From: Trema orientale
Taxonomy: Eukaryota > Streptophyta > Magnoliopsida > Rosales > Cannabaceae
Direction of reading: 5' to 3'
Assembly: GCA_002914845.1 (NCBI GenBank)
Contig: JXTC01000003.1
Location: 1,253,242-1,317,241, forward strand
DNA: 64,000 nucleotides
The notes under the pieces were generated by a model. It had not been told where the DNA came from, made no database searches, and worked only from the letters and a program-made list of their open reading frames with translations. Shown in pieces: positions 12,019 to 23,417 of the stretch (positions are counted from its first letter, which is position 1; every line of letters begins with the position of its first letter). The translations under genes were made by a program, and so were the position numbers.

Positions 12019-14340
12019 ATGGGGGTTAATGACAGAGTTATTAATCCTGGTCATCTTCCATACCTTGTCTTCCTTATTGCATGGCTTTTGTTGGTTAAGA
12101 TTAGTTCAGCAGAAAGGTCAACTTATATTGTTCACATGGACAAGTCTTACAAGCCCGAGTCCTCCACTACCCATCAACACTGGTATTCTTCCATTGTTGA
12201 TTCCCTCAAAGATCATGACCGTCCACACTCATCATCACCATCGGTTCTATACACTTACGACGCCGTTCTCCACGGTTTCAGCGCCGTTCTATCTCCACCC
12301 GAATTGGAGACTCTAAAAACCGCCCCAGGCTTTGTCTCCGCCTACCGCGACAAAACTGTCACGGTTGACACCACTCACACCCCAGAATTTCTCTCTCTCA
12401 ACCCCTCCACAGGCCTATGGCCCGCTTCGAACTTCGGCGAAGATGTAATCGTCGGCATCATCGATACCGGAGTCTGGCCAGAGAGCGAGAGCTTCAAAGA
12501 CCATGGTATGAGCCCTAAAATCCCAGCCAAGTGGAAAGGAACATGCCAAGAAGGCCAAGATTTCAACTCCTCCTTGTGTAACCTCAAGCTCATTGGAGCT
12601 AGATACTTCAACAAGGGTATGATCGCCGCGAATCCCAACGTTACACTCAGCATGAACTCCGCTAGGGACACGTCTGGCCACGGAACTCACACGTCGTCCA
12701 CAGTCGGCGGGAACTACGTAAACGACACGTCGTTTTTCGGCTACGCCAAGGGAACAGCCAGGGGGATCGCGCCACGTGCCCGGCTCGCGATCTACAAGGT
12801 CAGCTGGCACGAGGGCAGGTATGCCTCCGACGTTTTGGCTGGCATAGACCAAGCTATCGAAGACGGCGTTGATGTGATCTCAATCTCCAGTGGCTTCGAC
12901 AACGTGTCATTGTACGAAGATCCGGTAGCCATAGCTTCTTTCGCTGCCATGGAGAAAGGCGTGGTGTTTTCGTCTTCAGCGGGGAACTTTGGCCCTAAAC
13001 TTGGGACCCTTCACAACGGGATCCCTTGGGTCTTGACCGTTGCAGCTGGGTCAGTTGACCGTTATTTCGGCGGAACAGTAACCCTCGGAAACGGAGTAAC
13101 CGTTAACGGTTGGACCTTGTTCCCAGCAAGTGCCATAATACAAAACTCAACTTTGGTATACGACAAAACCTTTTCGGCCTGCAACGACACGTCGCTCTTA
13201 TCAGCGCAAGCCCCTCTTTCTGGCGTCATATTATGTGATGACACGTGGCCTGCATGGAGCCAAATCGCTTTTGTTGCTGCGTCACAGGTGCGTGGAGCTA
13301 TCTTTATCTCTGATGACCCTGTAATATTTGAACTCGTAGGTGTCACGTGTCCCGGTGTGGTGATCAGCCCAAAAGATGCACCAACAGTGATCGAGTACGC
13401 GAAAAGCGTTGACCAATACCCTCTGGTCAGCATCGAGTTTCAACAGACCTTTGTTGGGACTAAACCATCACCAGCAGCTGCCTCGTACACTTCAAGAGGC
13501 CCTTCACCGAGTTGTCCTAAGATCTTGAAGCCAGACATTATGGCTCCGGGGTCCCGAGTTTTGGCCGCGTGGGTTCCAAACCAACCAGCCGCCAAAATTG
13601 GGTCCAACGTTCTATTGTCTAGTGACTACAACATAATATCTGGGACATCCATGGCTTGTCCCCATGTCTCTGGGGTGGCGGCGTTATTGAAAGGCGCTCA
13701 CCCCGGATGGAGTCCTGCCGCTATTAGGTCTGCTATAATGACGACAGCGAACCCGTTGGACAATACTCGAAACCCGATTCGCGATAACGGAAGGAGTTTC
13801 GAGTTTGCTTCGCCTTTGGCCATTGGATCAGGGCAAGTAGATCCTAACAAAGCACTTGACCCGGGTTTAGTATATGATGCAACTCCACAAGACTATGTTA
13901 ATCTCCTGTGTTCCATGAACTTTACCAAGGAGCAAATCTTAACTATTACAAGATCGAAAGGCTATATTTGTTCAGACCCTTCTTCTGATTTGAATTACCC
14001 GTCTTTTATCGTTTTGTACGATAACTCGACTGTGGTGAAGATTGGAAAGTTTGAACGAGTGATGACCAATGTGGGAGATGGTCCTGCTACGTACAAGGCT
14101 TTGGTGATAGCTCCAAAGGGGTCTGTGGTTAGAGTTTCACCGCAGAGATTGGTGTTTGGGAAGAAATATGAGAAGCAAAGCTATAGTATGGAAATAAAAT
14201 ATGAAAGGGACCAGAGAGGAAATGTTACATTCGGTGAACTTGTTTGGGTGGAAGAGAACGGAAAGCACAGGGTGAGAAGCCCTATTGTGGTGTCACCAGG
14301 GGCGGAGCCAGGGTTAAAATCTACTGGAGACATGACTTAA
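12019..14340 (+). CDS. Subtilisin-like serine protease (SBT1-type), 773 aa, intron-less
   Basis: A predicted secreted S8A endopeptidase. Residues 1-31 form a signal peptide (hydrophobic YLVFLIAWLLLV). Residues 33-117 are an I9 inhibitor propeptide (STYIVHMDKS start), with likely self-cleavage before TTHTPEF at residue 118. Catalytic residues are Asp149 (DTGVWPES), His221 (GHGTHT), oxyanion Asn323 (SAGNFGP) and Ser544 (GTSMACPH). A PA insert lies at about 345-470 and an Fn3-like domain from about 655 (DLNYPSF, TNVG, GELVW). Length is normal for the family, and the gene is intron-less as is common in clade SBT1. Substrates cannot be told from sequence; relatives act in the cell wall. The last residues after SPIVVSP (GAEPGLKSTGDMT) come from a transposon inserted at 14299, which also supplies the stop. 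Everything catalytic is intact, so it may well be functional. Confidence 0.93.
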   Translation: MGVNDRVINPGHLPYLVFLIAWLLLVKISSAERSTYIVHMDKSYKPESSTTHQHWYSSIVDSLKDHDRPHSSSPSVLYTYDAVLHGFSAVLSPPELETLKTAPGFVSAYRDKTVTVDTTHTPEFLSLNPSTGLWPASNFGEDVIVGIIDTGVWPESESFKDHGMSPKIPAKWKGTCQEGQDFNSSLCNLKLIGARYFNKGMIAANPNVTLSMNSARDTSGHGTHTSSTVGGNYVNDTSFFGYAKGTARGIAPRARLAIYKVSWHEGRYASDVLAGIDQAIEDGVDVISISSGFDNVSLYEDPVAIASFAAMEKGVVFSSSAGNFGPKLGTLHNGIPWVLTVAAGSVDRYFGGTVTLGNGVTVNGWTLFPASAIIQNSTLVYDKTFSACNDTSLLSAQAPLSGVILCDDTWPAWSQIAFVAASQVRGAIFISDDPVIFELVGVTCPGVVISPKDAPTVIEYAKSVDQYPLVSIEFQQTFVGTKPSPAAASYTSRGPSPSCPKILKPDIMAPGSRVLAAWVPNQPAAKIGSNVLLSSDYNIISGTSMACPHVSGVAALLKGAHPGWSPAAIRSAIMTTANPLDNTRNPIRDNGRSFEFASPLAIGSGQVDPNKALDPGLVYDATPQDYVNLLCSMNFTKEQILTITRSKGYICSDPSSDLNYPSFIVLYDNSTVVKIGKFERVMTNVGDGPATYKALVIAPKGSVVRVSPQRLVFGKKYEKQSYSMEIKYERDQRGNVTFGELVWVEENGKHRVRSPIVVSPGAEPGLKSTGDMT

Positions 14341-15308
14341 TTAAGAGCTTATTCTCAAACATTCACATAATAATTCATAATTGACATTCTAAGTTCAGAT
14401 TTAAAGAAGTTGTGCAACATTAAGTTTTACACTACTCGATTTCTTTTCATCATTATTTTCTTCAAGAGAATGAGGATTTTTGTTTAAACAGACTCTCTAT
14501 AACTGTTACACATAGAATGCAACAAGTGAAAAATTTAAGAAAGTATGTAATTTAATAACTTTTAGAAAATAGAAAAGTATTTAATTAATGATTTTTTGAA
14601 AACATAAAAATTAAATTAATAACTTAGCTACTATTTATAACTAATAGAAATTGAAAACCTAAAATAAATATAAACTAAGTGATATAATTTATTTATCTTA
14701 TACAACAAAAATTAGTTTTTTTTTTTTAATTTTACACATTTAACAAGTTACAAATAGGGTTAATTTTAATGTTCAATTTTTGAATTGGGTGGTTTTAAGA
14801 ACCTTAATTTTTAGAATCATATTTTCAATTTTTTTTATCCTAATAAAATAAATTGAAATTTTATCTAATAAGAAACAAAACGAAGAAAATAAGTTTATTG
14901 CTTAAATATCATTGGTTTTGTGATCCCCCAACTCTTATGTGCTTCTCTTCTCTTTTGTCACTCTTGTCACCTTTCTTCATATTATCTTTCTTCTTTCTTT
15001 TTTTATTTGTTTATTATCTACTACTTTTTTTTTCCCCATCTATTTGGTTTTACTTTTATGTGTGATATTTTTATAAAATAACTATATTTGAAAGAAATGG
15101 GCTTTGACTAGGCAAAAAGAGCCCCAATGGGCTTTAGAAGAAGTTTAAGACTAGCCTAATACAACACTTTATAACAAATTTAACACAATAAGTTCATATG
15201 CATATATATCATGTTATATAATACTATATATAATACATAAAAAAAAAATTAGGAAAAGTTCAGTGGGAGCAATTGTCCCTACTGGCCCCTATACAACTCT
15301 ATCCCGGG
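14299..15308 (+). mobile_element. Non-autonomous transposon (GGGGCGGAGCC-type end) inserted at the subtilase stop
   Basis: An 11-bp direct repeat, GGTGTCACCAG, occurs at 14289-14299 and 15307-15317 and brackets about 1.0 kb. The left end reads CAGGGGCGGAGCCAGGG, a terminal sequence typical of plant hAT-like elements. The right end carries the matching but decayed GTGGGAGCAATTGTCCC block. Joining the flanks across one repeat copy gives the host reading SPIVVSPVVV followed by TGA. The interior is AT-rich with no transposase. The superfamily is inferred; an 8-9 bp TSD fits hAT or Mutator. Confidence 0.7.
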
Positions 15309-15316
15309 TGTCACCA

Positions 15317-16204
15317 GTGGTTGTATGATAAAATAAAGGATATCGTATTAGGATCAAATATTTATGTCGATTTCACGTACCTGTCTTTTTCTTAATCTAT
15401 AAAATTAAATAATTTTAACACGTTAACTTAACCATCAAAATCCTTTAATAGAAGTTATTTTATATTACGTAACTACTCTCGATACTTGAAGGTTAAAACT
15501 TGGTTAGCACTATACTAATTAATATTGTCATTAATGAATTAAAATTCATGTTTTTGACTCGAGAAATACCAAACACACTCTCTTTCTCACTCTCTGTTAT
15601 ACTCTCTAGTCTCACAGTCTGACATGTGGAGCCTACTATTCAGTTTAATATTTTAATAAAGCAATAAATCATAGTGGAATACATGTATCAAACAGTAAGA
15701 CTGAGAGAGTGTAAAAGAAGGTATTAATGTCATTCCTTTTTTGACTTTAGAGTGTGCGACCTTTTTTCACACTTCGTTTAAGAAAGTGTACGTGTGTCTC
15801 TTTTTATAGCTAATTAATGGCTGAGTATATAAACTTCTACACTTTGTTTATCTACTTATTATATATCAACTTTTGTTTATATACAGGATATATTTTAGTT
15901 TTTATACTAGTACATCATATTTTATATCTTTTATATACATTGATATATCGGTCATTTTAAAAAATTGATATTTAATTATAATGGGCCTAAAATTTGGCCC
16001 ATGAAAAAGTAAATTATTAGCTAGAAAAAAAATTTGAGAAAACTACACTACATATCATTTTTCTAAGCTTTTTTTTTTTTTTTTGAAAGGTATCCTTCTT
16101 TCCTTTTTCTAAGATTTGTATTAATGAATATCCCTTTTTCATTTTATTGATCGTTATATCACTTTTTAAGTTTTAATGATTATAGTTTGCCATTATATCT
16201 ATAT
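15317..16204. other. AT-rich intergenic DNA downstream of the first subtilase
   Basis: No gene is seen. It begins with the original 3' end of the protease gene (GTGGTTGTATGATAA). A small imperfect hairpin uses CTCTCTTTCTCACTCTCTG (15577-15596) and complementary GAGAGAGTG-type DNA near 15700. About 15780-16020 loosely resembles the dispersed repeat at 20790 and 21730 (TATAGCTAA, GGTCATTTT, GGGCCTAAAATTTGG). Confidence 0.5.
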
Positions 16205-16575
16205 ATAAGTTAATTTGATATATTCATGTATATAATTAATTTATCAACATACATAACTCATTTATAATGGCATATAATTCATTTACCGGTATATATATTA
16301 ATTTATCAGCGCATATAATTTATTTATCGATGCATATAATTTATTTACCAACACACATAATTCATTTAGTATAGTATATAACTCATATACCGGTGCGTAT
16401 AATTCATTTACCAACATACTTAATTTATTTACCGATGTATATAATTCATTTAGCGATATATATAATTAATTTACCAGTGCATATAATTCATTTATCATAA
16501 TATATATTTCATTTATCGGTGTATATAATTTATTTACCAATATACATAATTATTTAGCGCTTTCAATTTATTTCC
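16205..16575. repeat. Degenerate minisatellite, unit about 28-30 bp
   Basis: The phrase CATATAATTCATTTACCGGTG recurs about a dozen times with small changes (16260, 16310, 16340, 16370, 16400, 16440, 16470, 16500, 16530). Units alternate ACCGGTG-, ATCGATG- and ACCAACA-like spacers. No coding potential is seen. Confidence 0.75.
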
Positions 16576-16899
16576 CAACGTAAGTTTTTCGTTGCCTTGT
16601 CTCCCTAGCTACCTTTAACTTAGTGGGTGGTTCACATTAAACTCTGCAATAAATGAAAAAAAGAATTTTTCAAAGTTATCAATCAAATGAATCAGCCTTT
16701 ATTCCATGAACTCAGTCGAGTGGGTATTACAAGGATGGCCATCCAAATAATATCATCATCCAGTATTTTGATTCTGAATTATAAATAGAAGTAGTGAAAA
16801 ATAAAAATCAAACTGAAGTAAAAAAGAATTAATAGAATCTGTCAGGAAAAAAAAAGAGAAAGAAACAAAGGATACAATTTTTAAAGATACTTACAAAAA

Positions 16900-18690
16900 T
16901 ATCATTTGTCACTAATTTATGAGGTACTTGAGATAATTAAGGTAAGTAGTTACTTGAGGTAATTGAACTACTTGCCTTAAGTAATTATTGATTGTTCAAA
17001 GTAACTTGATTGATTACCTTGAGTACCTTTAAAAAATATAATTTTTTTAAAATGATATTTTGCTAAATATTATTCAAAAGTGGTATTTTTTGAAATAAAA
17101 GCTGGAGTTCTAAAAAATTTAAGCCTATTTGGGAATTTTCAATTCTTTTAGAGTATGGACCTCGATTTATGTAAGAATCCCCTTTATTAGCAGCAGCTCA
17201 TTAAGGGGCTTTTAGCCAAATGGTTGAATTTTTTATCATAGTTTGCAAAATGGCCAACATTATTAAAAAATAGCTGAATTTTGAAAATTGTTTAAAAAAT
17301 AGTCATTTTCATATAAATATATTAAAATATATTAAACTATTTTTTTGAAAATTCATTTATTTTTTGAAAAATTGGTATACTTTTTCAAAAATTGATTAAC
17401 TTTATGAAAAAATATATCAACTAAAAGAATGGCCCTGTATCAAATACAATTATAAAATCGGTCATTATCAAATAGGTGTGAAAAAGGGTAAAGTTTTTAC
17501 ATTTATTCCAAAAAAAAGGTCATTTCATATAAACACTCGCTCATATTAACCACACCAGGCCCAACACAGCAACAAATCCCACCTATTAGTAGCCCAAACG
17601 ACCTTTAAACTCAGCCCAATGGCAGCAACTCTCTATGTCACTCAGAGAAAAGCCTAATCCATGGCTGGGAAAGGAAGAAGCGCACCTCTGCTTGAGCTTT
17701 AATTCAAAAATCTGATGAGAAAATTAGGCCATATTTGGCATTTTTAGAAAAGAATTGGAAATTATACCGTGGCAAAGTTTTTTCTAGAATTGGTACCGCA
17801 CTTTTTAAGAAAAAATGCCTTTTCAAATTTTTTTTAGAAAAATGTCATGTTTTAAAATAATAATTAGTAATCGATAACTAGTTTTCGAGTATCGGGAACG
17901 AGTAACCAAATTTATTTATAGTTGGTATAGAACTGATAATGGGTAACTGGTATAAAAAGGTGTTTTTCTAATAAATTTATTAAAAACGGCATTTTCCTAA
18001 AAAAGTGGTACGAGAATTGAGAAAAAATGACCCACATATTTTTGTAATTCTTTTTTGTTTTTGTAGGTAAAAGTGTTAGAAACCAACAATTCAAAAGTTA
18101 TTCCATAAGAAAATTAGATTTTTTATGTAAAAGTTTAAAAAAAAATTAAAAAATTCTGAATTTTGAAATTGTTTGAAAAATCCTAGATTTAATTAGAAAA
18201 ATATAACTTTTAAATATTTTTAGAAAAATACCACTTTATATTAATTGGTGAGATACTTGAGGTAACTTAATTAGTTACTTCAAATAACTAGATTGGTTAT
18301 TCAAAGTAACCTAATTGGTTAGCTCGACTATCACTGAAATATACCAATTTTAAAGAAAAAGTGGTGGTGATTTTTTTCTATATCTATCCTGGATTTTTCT
18401 AAAATATCAACCCATCCATGATTTTTCAATTTTTAACCCCATGGGCCGGATTTCTAAATCCATCTGGGATATTTTAAACAATTTCAAAATCCGACATTTT
18501 TCAAATTTTTTCTGAACTTTTTGTCATAAAAATTCTAATTTTCTCCTTTTTCCATTCCACGAATCTATTTTCTATGCCAGCAGCCATCAACTCATTAACC
18601 TGACCAGGCCCAACTTAACAACAAGGGCCACTTATTAGCACAACCCAAATGACCCTTTTACGTAGCCCAATGACATTACCACTTAAACCT
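16900..18690. repeat. Imperfect segmental duplication, two diverged copies
   Basis: About 16900-17640 and 18200-18690 share marks in the same order. These are a block of TTACTTGAGGTAA/AAGTAACTTGATTG-like repeats (16920-17030; 18250-18330), AT-rich filler, then a CCAGGCCCAAC(A/T) block ending in GACC(T)TTT and AGCCCAATG(G/A)CA (17555-17625; 18600-18675). The stretch between, 17700-18180, has further partial similarity to both. No gene is seen. Confidence 0.55.
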
Positions 18691-18708
18691 CTACATCAAA
18701 ATTGTACT

Positions 18709-20608
18709 GGGAAATTGCTTTGGGTAGTTCAAATTTGGGCCAAATTGACTTTTTTAGTTCACTCTGTCAAAATGACATTTATAGTTCAAAATAATAACTT
18801 TTTTAGTTATTTTTAGAGAGAGAAAAAATTATCATTCTAAAACTACTCTTCTGTCATTTTATGCTTTGTTACTTGTAGTCACAAATTTGTGACTTTTTTT
18901 TTAATGAAACAATTTGTTCTACATTGTTACGAATCTTGTGAATTTTAAAAAATATGGGTGCTGTTATAATTTTGTGACTAATGGTCACAATTTTTATGAT
19001 GCATTTTCCAAGTATATTTTAAATCATTACATATTTCACAATTTTGTGACTAGTAGTCACAACCTGTTTTATATCATTATGAATAGTTAAGACAATTTAT
19101 ATTTTTGTATAACTAATAATCACACATTTGTGACGGATAGTAACAAAAGTTAGAGAGATTGCCCCTTGATTCATCTTGATTTGTTTTGTTACACATAATT
19201 AGTCACATAATTAATGTTCTACTGAACATTATTCATTTTCTTCATTGTTTCCAAGAAACTATTGACCAAATTACAATTTAATAAATCATGTCAATATTCT
19301 TACAATGTGTGCATCTCATTTACCAAATTATTACCTACATTACAAAATCAAAATAAGTATTTATATTGGCTAACAATGGCTTAATAATAGCTATTTAACA
19401 ATGACTAACAATGCTCATAATCTACACAAAATCTAATTTTCACATAAAACTCTATAACTTACAGATTAGTAGTTACAATGTATAATTTTAGGTCATACAA
19501 TCTATGATAATAGTCAATATTTGTAACTTAGAGTTACAAAGGTTGCGACAACAACATATTTGTGACTTCTTTCAATGGCTTAATAATTTATAATAGTATC
19601 TAATATGCCCTAAATTCACACGAGGTCTATTTTTCACATAAAAAATCATATCATCAAGATTAGTAGTGTGAGACTGTAAGTCACACAATCCGTGGCAGCC
19701 AGTTTCTCATAGTTTCAAAAAATACAAAATCTGATTTGTAACTGTAACTCACGATATGACAACTATACATTTTTTACTACAAGACACACATATTCAATGC
19801 CAAAATATAACTACAAAAACGAAGCATAAATAAAGAAGCTTGATTGTTTCTTTGAATAAATATATATATATATATATGAAGACTAATTAGAGAACAATCT
19901 TAGCATTTCCAAAGGAGAGTGAGAACAAAAATAAGAATACCTAGTTTTTCTTCTTCTTCTTCTACATTATTTATTGCAAAGCTTATTTTTTTTCCCCCCC
20001 CTCAGGAACCAAACAAAAGTAAAAAAAAAAGTACAAACTAAGAAAAACATGTATACATGATTAAAGCAATAATGTAAATAAATAAAAAATGGCTACAGCT
20101 TTTTATACCTGAAATTTTATTGAAAAATTACATTAAGGCCAAATGAAAAGCTATAATATTAATCCATTCTATATAGCTAAAAATAGAGAGATCTAGAATA
20201 GAGAAGACAAACCCAGAAAAGGATTAATAGCAAAATAAGAATGAAAAAAAAGGGTTAAGATGGATCAGCTCAGATCTGAAATGGTGTAAAAGTGTACATC
20301 GACGACCAAGATGAGAATGGCATAGAGGGCGAAGAAGATGAAGGTGTAGATAGCTATGGCCTTGCCGTTGGTCTTCATGCTACCAAACTCCATGGTCGGT
20401 CGTGGCCCAAAAGCCGAGTTTTCAGAGCAACTAAAAAAAATTAAATAAAATAGGGTTGGAAGCAGGTGATGGATTGACGAATTAAAAGTTATTCACACTA
20501 GGGATATTTTAGACTTTTTATTGTGTATGGAGTACTATAAATGTGATTCTGAAAAGTGAGCTAAAAAGTCCATTTGCTTCAAATATGAACTATCTAAGTC
20601 AATTTCCC
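18709..20608. mobile_element. Mutator-like (MULE) non-autonomous element, 1.9 kb, with 9-bp TSD
   Basis: The ends are GGGAAATTG (18709) and CAATTTCCC (20608). Inverted similarity extends about 95 bases inward (TAGTTCA..TTTG..GCAAATGGACTTTTTAG.TCAC). The flanks AATTGTACT (18700-18708) and AATTGTATT (20609-20617) match in 8 of 9 bases, fitting Mutator. There is no transposase. Inside are recurring GTGACTAGTAGTCAC-like palindromes (18890, 18975, 19045, 19110), AT-rich DNA, and a relatively GC-rich small ORF at 20265-20393. The last makes it a Pack-MULE candidate. Confidence 0.72.
20265..20393 (-). CDS. Small membrane-peptide ORF (42 aa) inside the Mutator-like element
   Basis: I do not recognise this gene. 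The ORF starts MEFGSMKTNGKA, then a hydrophobic segment of about 20 residues (IYTFIFFALYAILILVV, positions 15-31), then DVHFYTISDLS and TGA. It predicts a single-pass membrane micropeptide with a short basic N terminus. It is richer in GC and in third-position C than the AT-rich element around it, which suggests captured and conserved coding DNA. It starts about 215 bases inside the element's right end. Whether it is expressed, complete, or one exon of a longer gene cannot be seen here. Chance is possible at 43 codons. Confidence 0.4.
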   Translation of the reverse strand: MEFGSMKTNGKAIAIYTFIFFALYAILILVVDVHFYTISDLS

Positions 20609-20789
20609 AATTGTATTTTACAAGATGACAAATCATTTATCACATTGTTACGTATGAATTGAAATAAGTGTCAAAACACCTACTGTATATTCAAACATAA
20701 TATACGTGATTATAATATAATCTTATATATTTTATTATATTATAATCATGATTATAATCATTTATCACATTATTAAAATATTATAGAAA

Positions 20790-21015
20790 TTTTTTGATGA
20801 ATGTCCTTTTTATAGCTAAATAATCAGGTATATATTTTTACACTTAGTATATATACTTGTACACCAATTTTAGTTTATGTACTAAGTATATAAATTTTTA
20901 TACTGGGTCTATAATTTTTACACGTGGTATATATATACATATATATTGGTCATTTTGCTATAACATTGAAAAATAAATATTTATTTAAAATGAGTCTAAA
21001 ATTTGATCACTTTGC
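20790..21015. repeat. Dispersed AT-rich repeat, copy 1
   Basis: It shares ordered phrases with 21730-21958: ACCAATTTTA, GTATATA(A/G)ATTTTTATACTGGGT, ATTGGTCATTTTG(C/T)TATA, AAAATGA(G/C)TC, CATTTTGCTATAAG. No coding sequence. DNA between the two copies (21016-21729) is AT-rich, with a decayed GGGCTCAAGCC...CTGGCTCAACTAGC element end near 21605-21640. Confidence 0.6.
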
Positions 21016-21729
21016 TATAAGGCTTACAATATTATATTACTCTGATTTCCTTACATGACTCATGTTATTGGAATAATTATATTAATTACTACCCACGACT
21101 CTAACAAAAAAATTAATAGTTATTAAATACAATTGTCCTAAATGAGTTTTCGTGCTTTAAAAATATTATATAATAACTTTATTATCAATGTCATTGAAGG
21201 TCTATATTTAAATTCATATAAATAAATTATGATCTGTTAATTAAGCACCCATTTTTTTTAAAAGCCAATTCAAGACTTTTATTTAATTAGGTTGAAAATT
21301 TGTGTTTGAGATGTGGTGATCTCTATTAGGTTTTTCTATTTAACTTAAGTGAATTTAACTTTTTTATAAATTAAAAAAATCAAAGAAAACATGAATTCAT
21401 CCAAATTTATAAAAAAAAAAAACAAGTTATAATTATCTATAAAAATCTAAACTAATGTGTGCAAATTAGTCATATATTGATTAATAATTTTTTGACGGGG
21501 GCTTATATATAATTAGTTACAAATATTGTTCTTTTTAAGGATTTATTTTTAAAAAACACATATATATACATATGTATATAATATTTCAAAGAATTTCAGT
21601 GAGGGCTCAAGCCTCTACTGGCTCAACTAGCTTCGTGCCTGGCAATGTGGATGATGGGTAGGAGACCTAGATTGTACTTTGTCCAAATATTATATTCACT
21701 CCTTAATTAGTTTAATTTTAATTGAGGAC

Positions 21730-21958
21730 TTATAGTGGATATTCTTTTTTTTTTTACACTTTATTTTAATAAATTTTTATTTTTATACTTGGTACATATA
21801 TGTATTTTTATACCAATTTTAAATTATGGACTGAGTATATAGATTTTTATACTGGGTGTATAATATTTTACTGTATTAGTCATTTTGTTATATTTAAAAA
21901 ATGAACATTTACTTAAAATGACTCAAAAATTCGGACATTTTGCTATAAGAGAGTTTAG
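21730..21958. repeat. Dispersed AT-rich repeat, copy 2
   Basis: A direct repeat of 20790-21015, with the same phrases in the same order. The DNA after it (21959-22408) holds another decayed end-like motif (GGCTCAGCCCCTCCACCCCC, 21994-22013) and nothing else recognisable. Confidence 0.6.
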
Positions 21959-22408
21959 ACCCCTATAAACAATAACCACTGAAGGAGCCAATTCAGGCTC
22001 AGCCCCTCCACCCCCTCCCTCCCCACGTCACTTTTTTAAAAATTATACTTTTTATCTTTATTTTATCAAAAAATCTCAATTTTATCCTTTATTTACTCCT
22101 CCTGAATTTTTGTAATTATAGTTTTTGCCGTCCTTTTATAAATAAAATTCAATAATACCCCTAATATAACCTACTAATTCTTTTTAAATTTCTAAATTTT
22201 ACTTATATTACTTTAAAGTATTAAATTTTACCCACACTTTGAATAATTTTTCTTTAGACTCACTTTAAATACTCTTTTTAATTCTATATTGGTTTATGTT
22301 GACTAATGTGTTTCAAAATTAGCTAAAACAATTTAATATATACTCCCTAACAAAATTTTCTGACTCATCACTACCAATAACCATTAATAGTGGTATCTTT
22401 ACTTTGCC

Positions 22409-23380
22409 TATTACAAGAAAAGAGACTTTTGGCAACCAAAATTTCAGCTACTAAAATATATTGGTAGTAGTAAATTGTATTTTGCTACCAATTTGTTGTA
22501 GCAGAAAGTTCTAGTAGAGGAAACAATGTAAATGAGACCAAATCTTTTCGCTCCCAAAATTTTAGTAGCCGGATAATATTTTTGGCTACCAAAATAACTT
22601 TTGGTAGCATAAAATACTAGTGAAATTTAGTGAGTTAATGGGTTATTGACTATCAAAAATTGTTAGCAGCAAATAATAACTTTTGGCTACTAAATAGTTA
22701 GTAGCCGAAATTTAAAATGTTTCTTATAGCTAAACTTATGCAAATTTTGTGCTACTGCATATTTTATTATCAAATACGTGTATATTTTCTATATTTTTGT
22801 TTAGATATATTTTCTATATTTTTGTTTAGACACTACAAGGATTAGTAGTAAAAAGATTATTATAAACACTTTTTTCAGTGTAATTATATGGTAGTATTAC
22901 CGAGGACTTTATCCGGTAAAAGTGTGGCCACTGCACACACATGAACTAATCTTATATTTTCATTTGAGACGTAATTCTTTTTCAATTTTTTTTCCTCTTA
23001 AAATAGTATTAGCGAGTACTTTATCCTCACTAAGAGATGGCGGAATTTTCACGTCCACGGAAAATTTGGACAAGTTTAGAAAATTTTTTAAAAACACTTC
23101 TTCCCCTGCCTTTTGCTCATCTATTTTCTCTAAAAATACTCTCCCTCCCTCTCTAAAATTTAGCGCCATTTTTCTCCCATTTTCTCCGAACACCTACAGA
23201 ACGGCCTCCACCCTCTCCTTGTCTCTCTAAAAATCAGCTTCTCTCCATCATTGTCCCTGATGCTCCCCCTCTCTCTGGCTCTCTCTCTCTACTCTAGCTT
23301 CTCTATTTTCATTTCTTCTCCTCTCTCATTTTGACAATCTCTTTCTCTTTTTCTCTTTCAGTCTATCCCTCCTTCCCTCT

Positions 23381-23417
<37 letters not shown>

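Noticed and set aside
12375-13433. Minus-strand ORFs of 98-145 codons within the first subtilase
   Set aside because: They are antisense shadows of a strongly coding plus-strand gene; the same holds for 40251-40574, 41296-41505 and 41560-42200 under the second subtilase.
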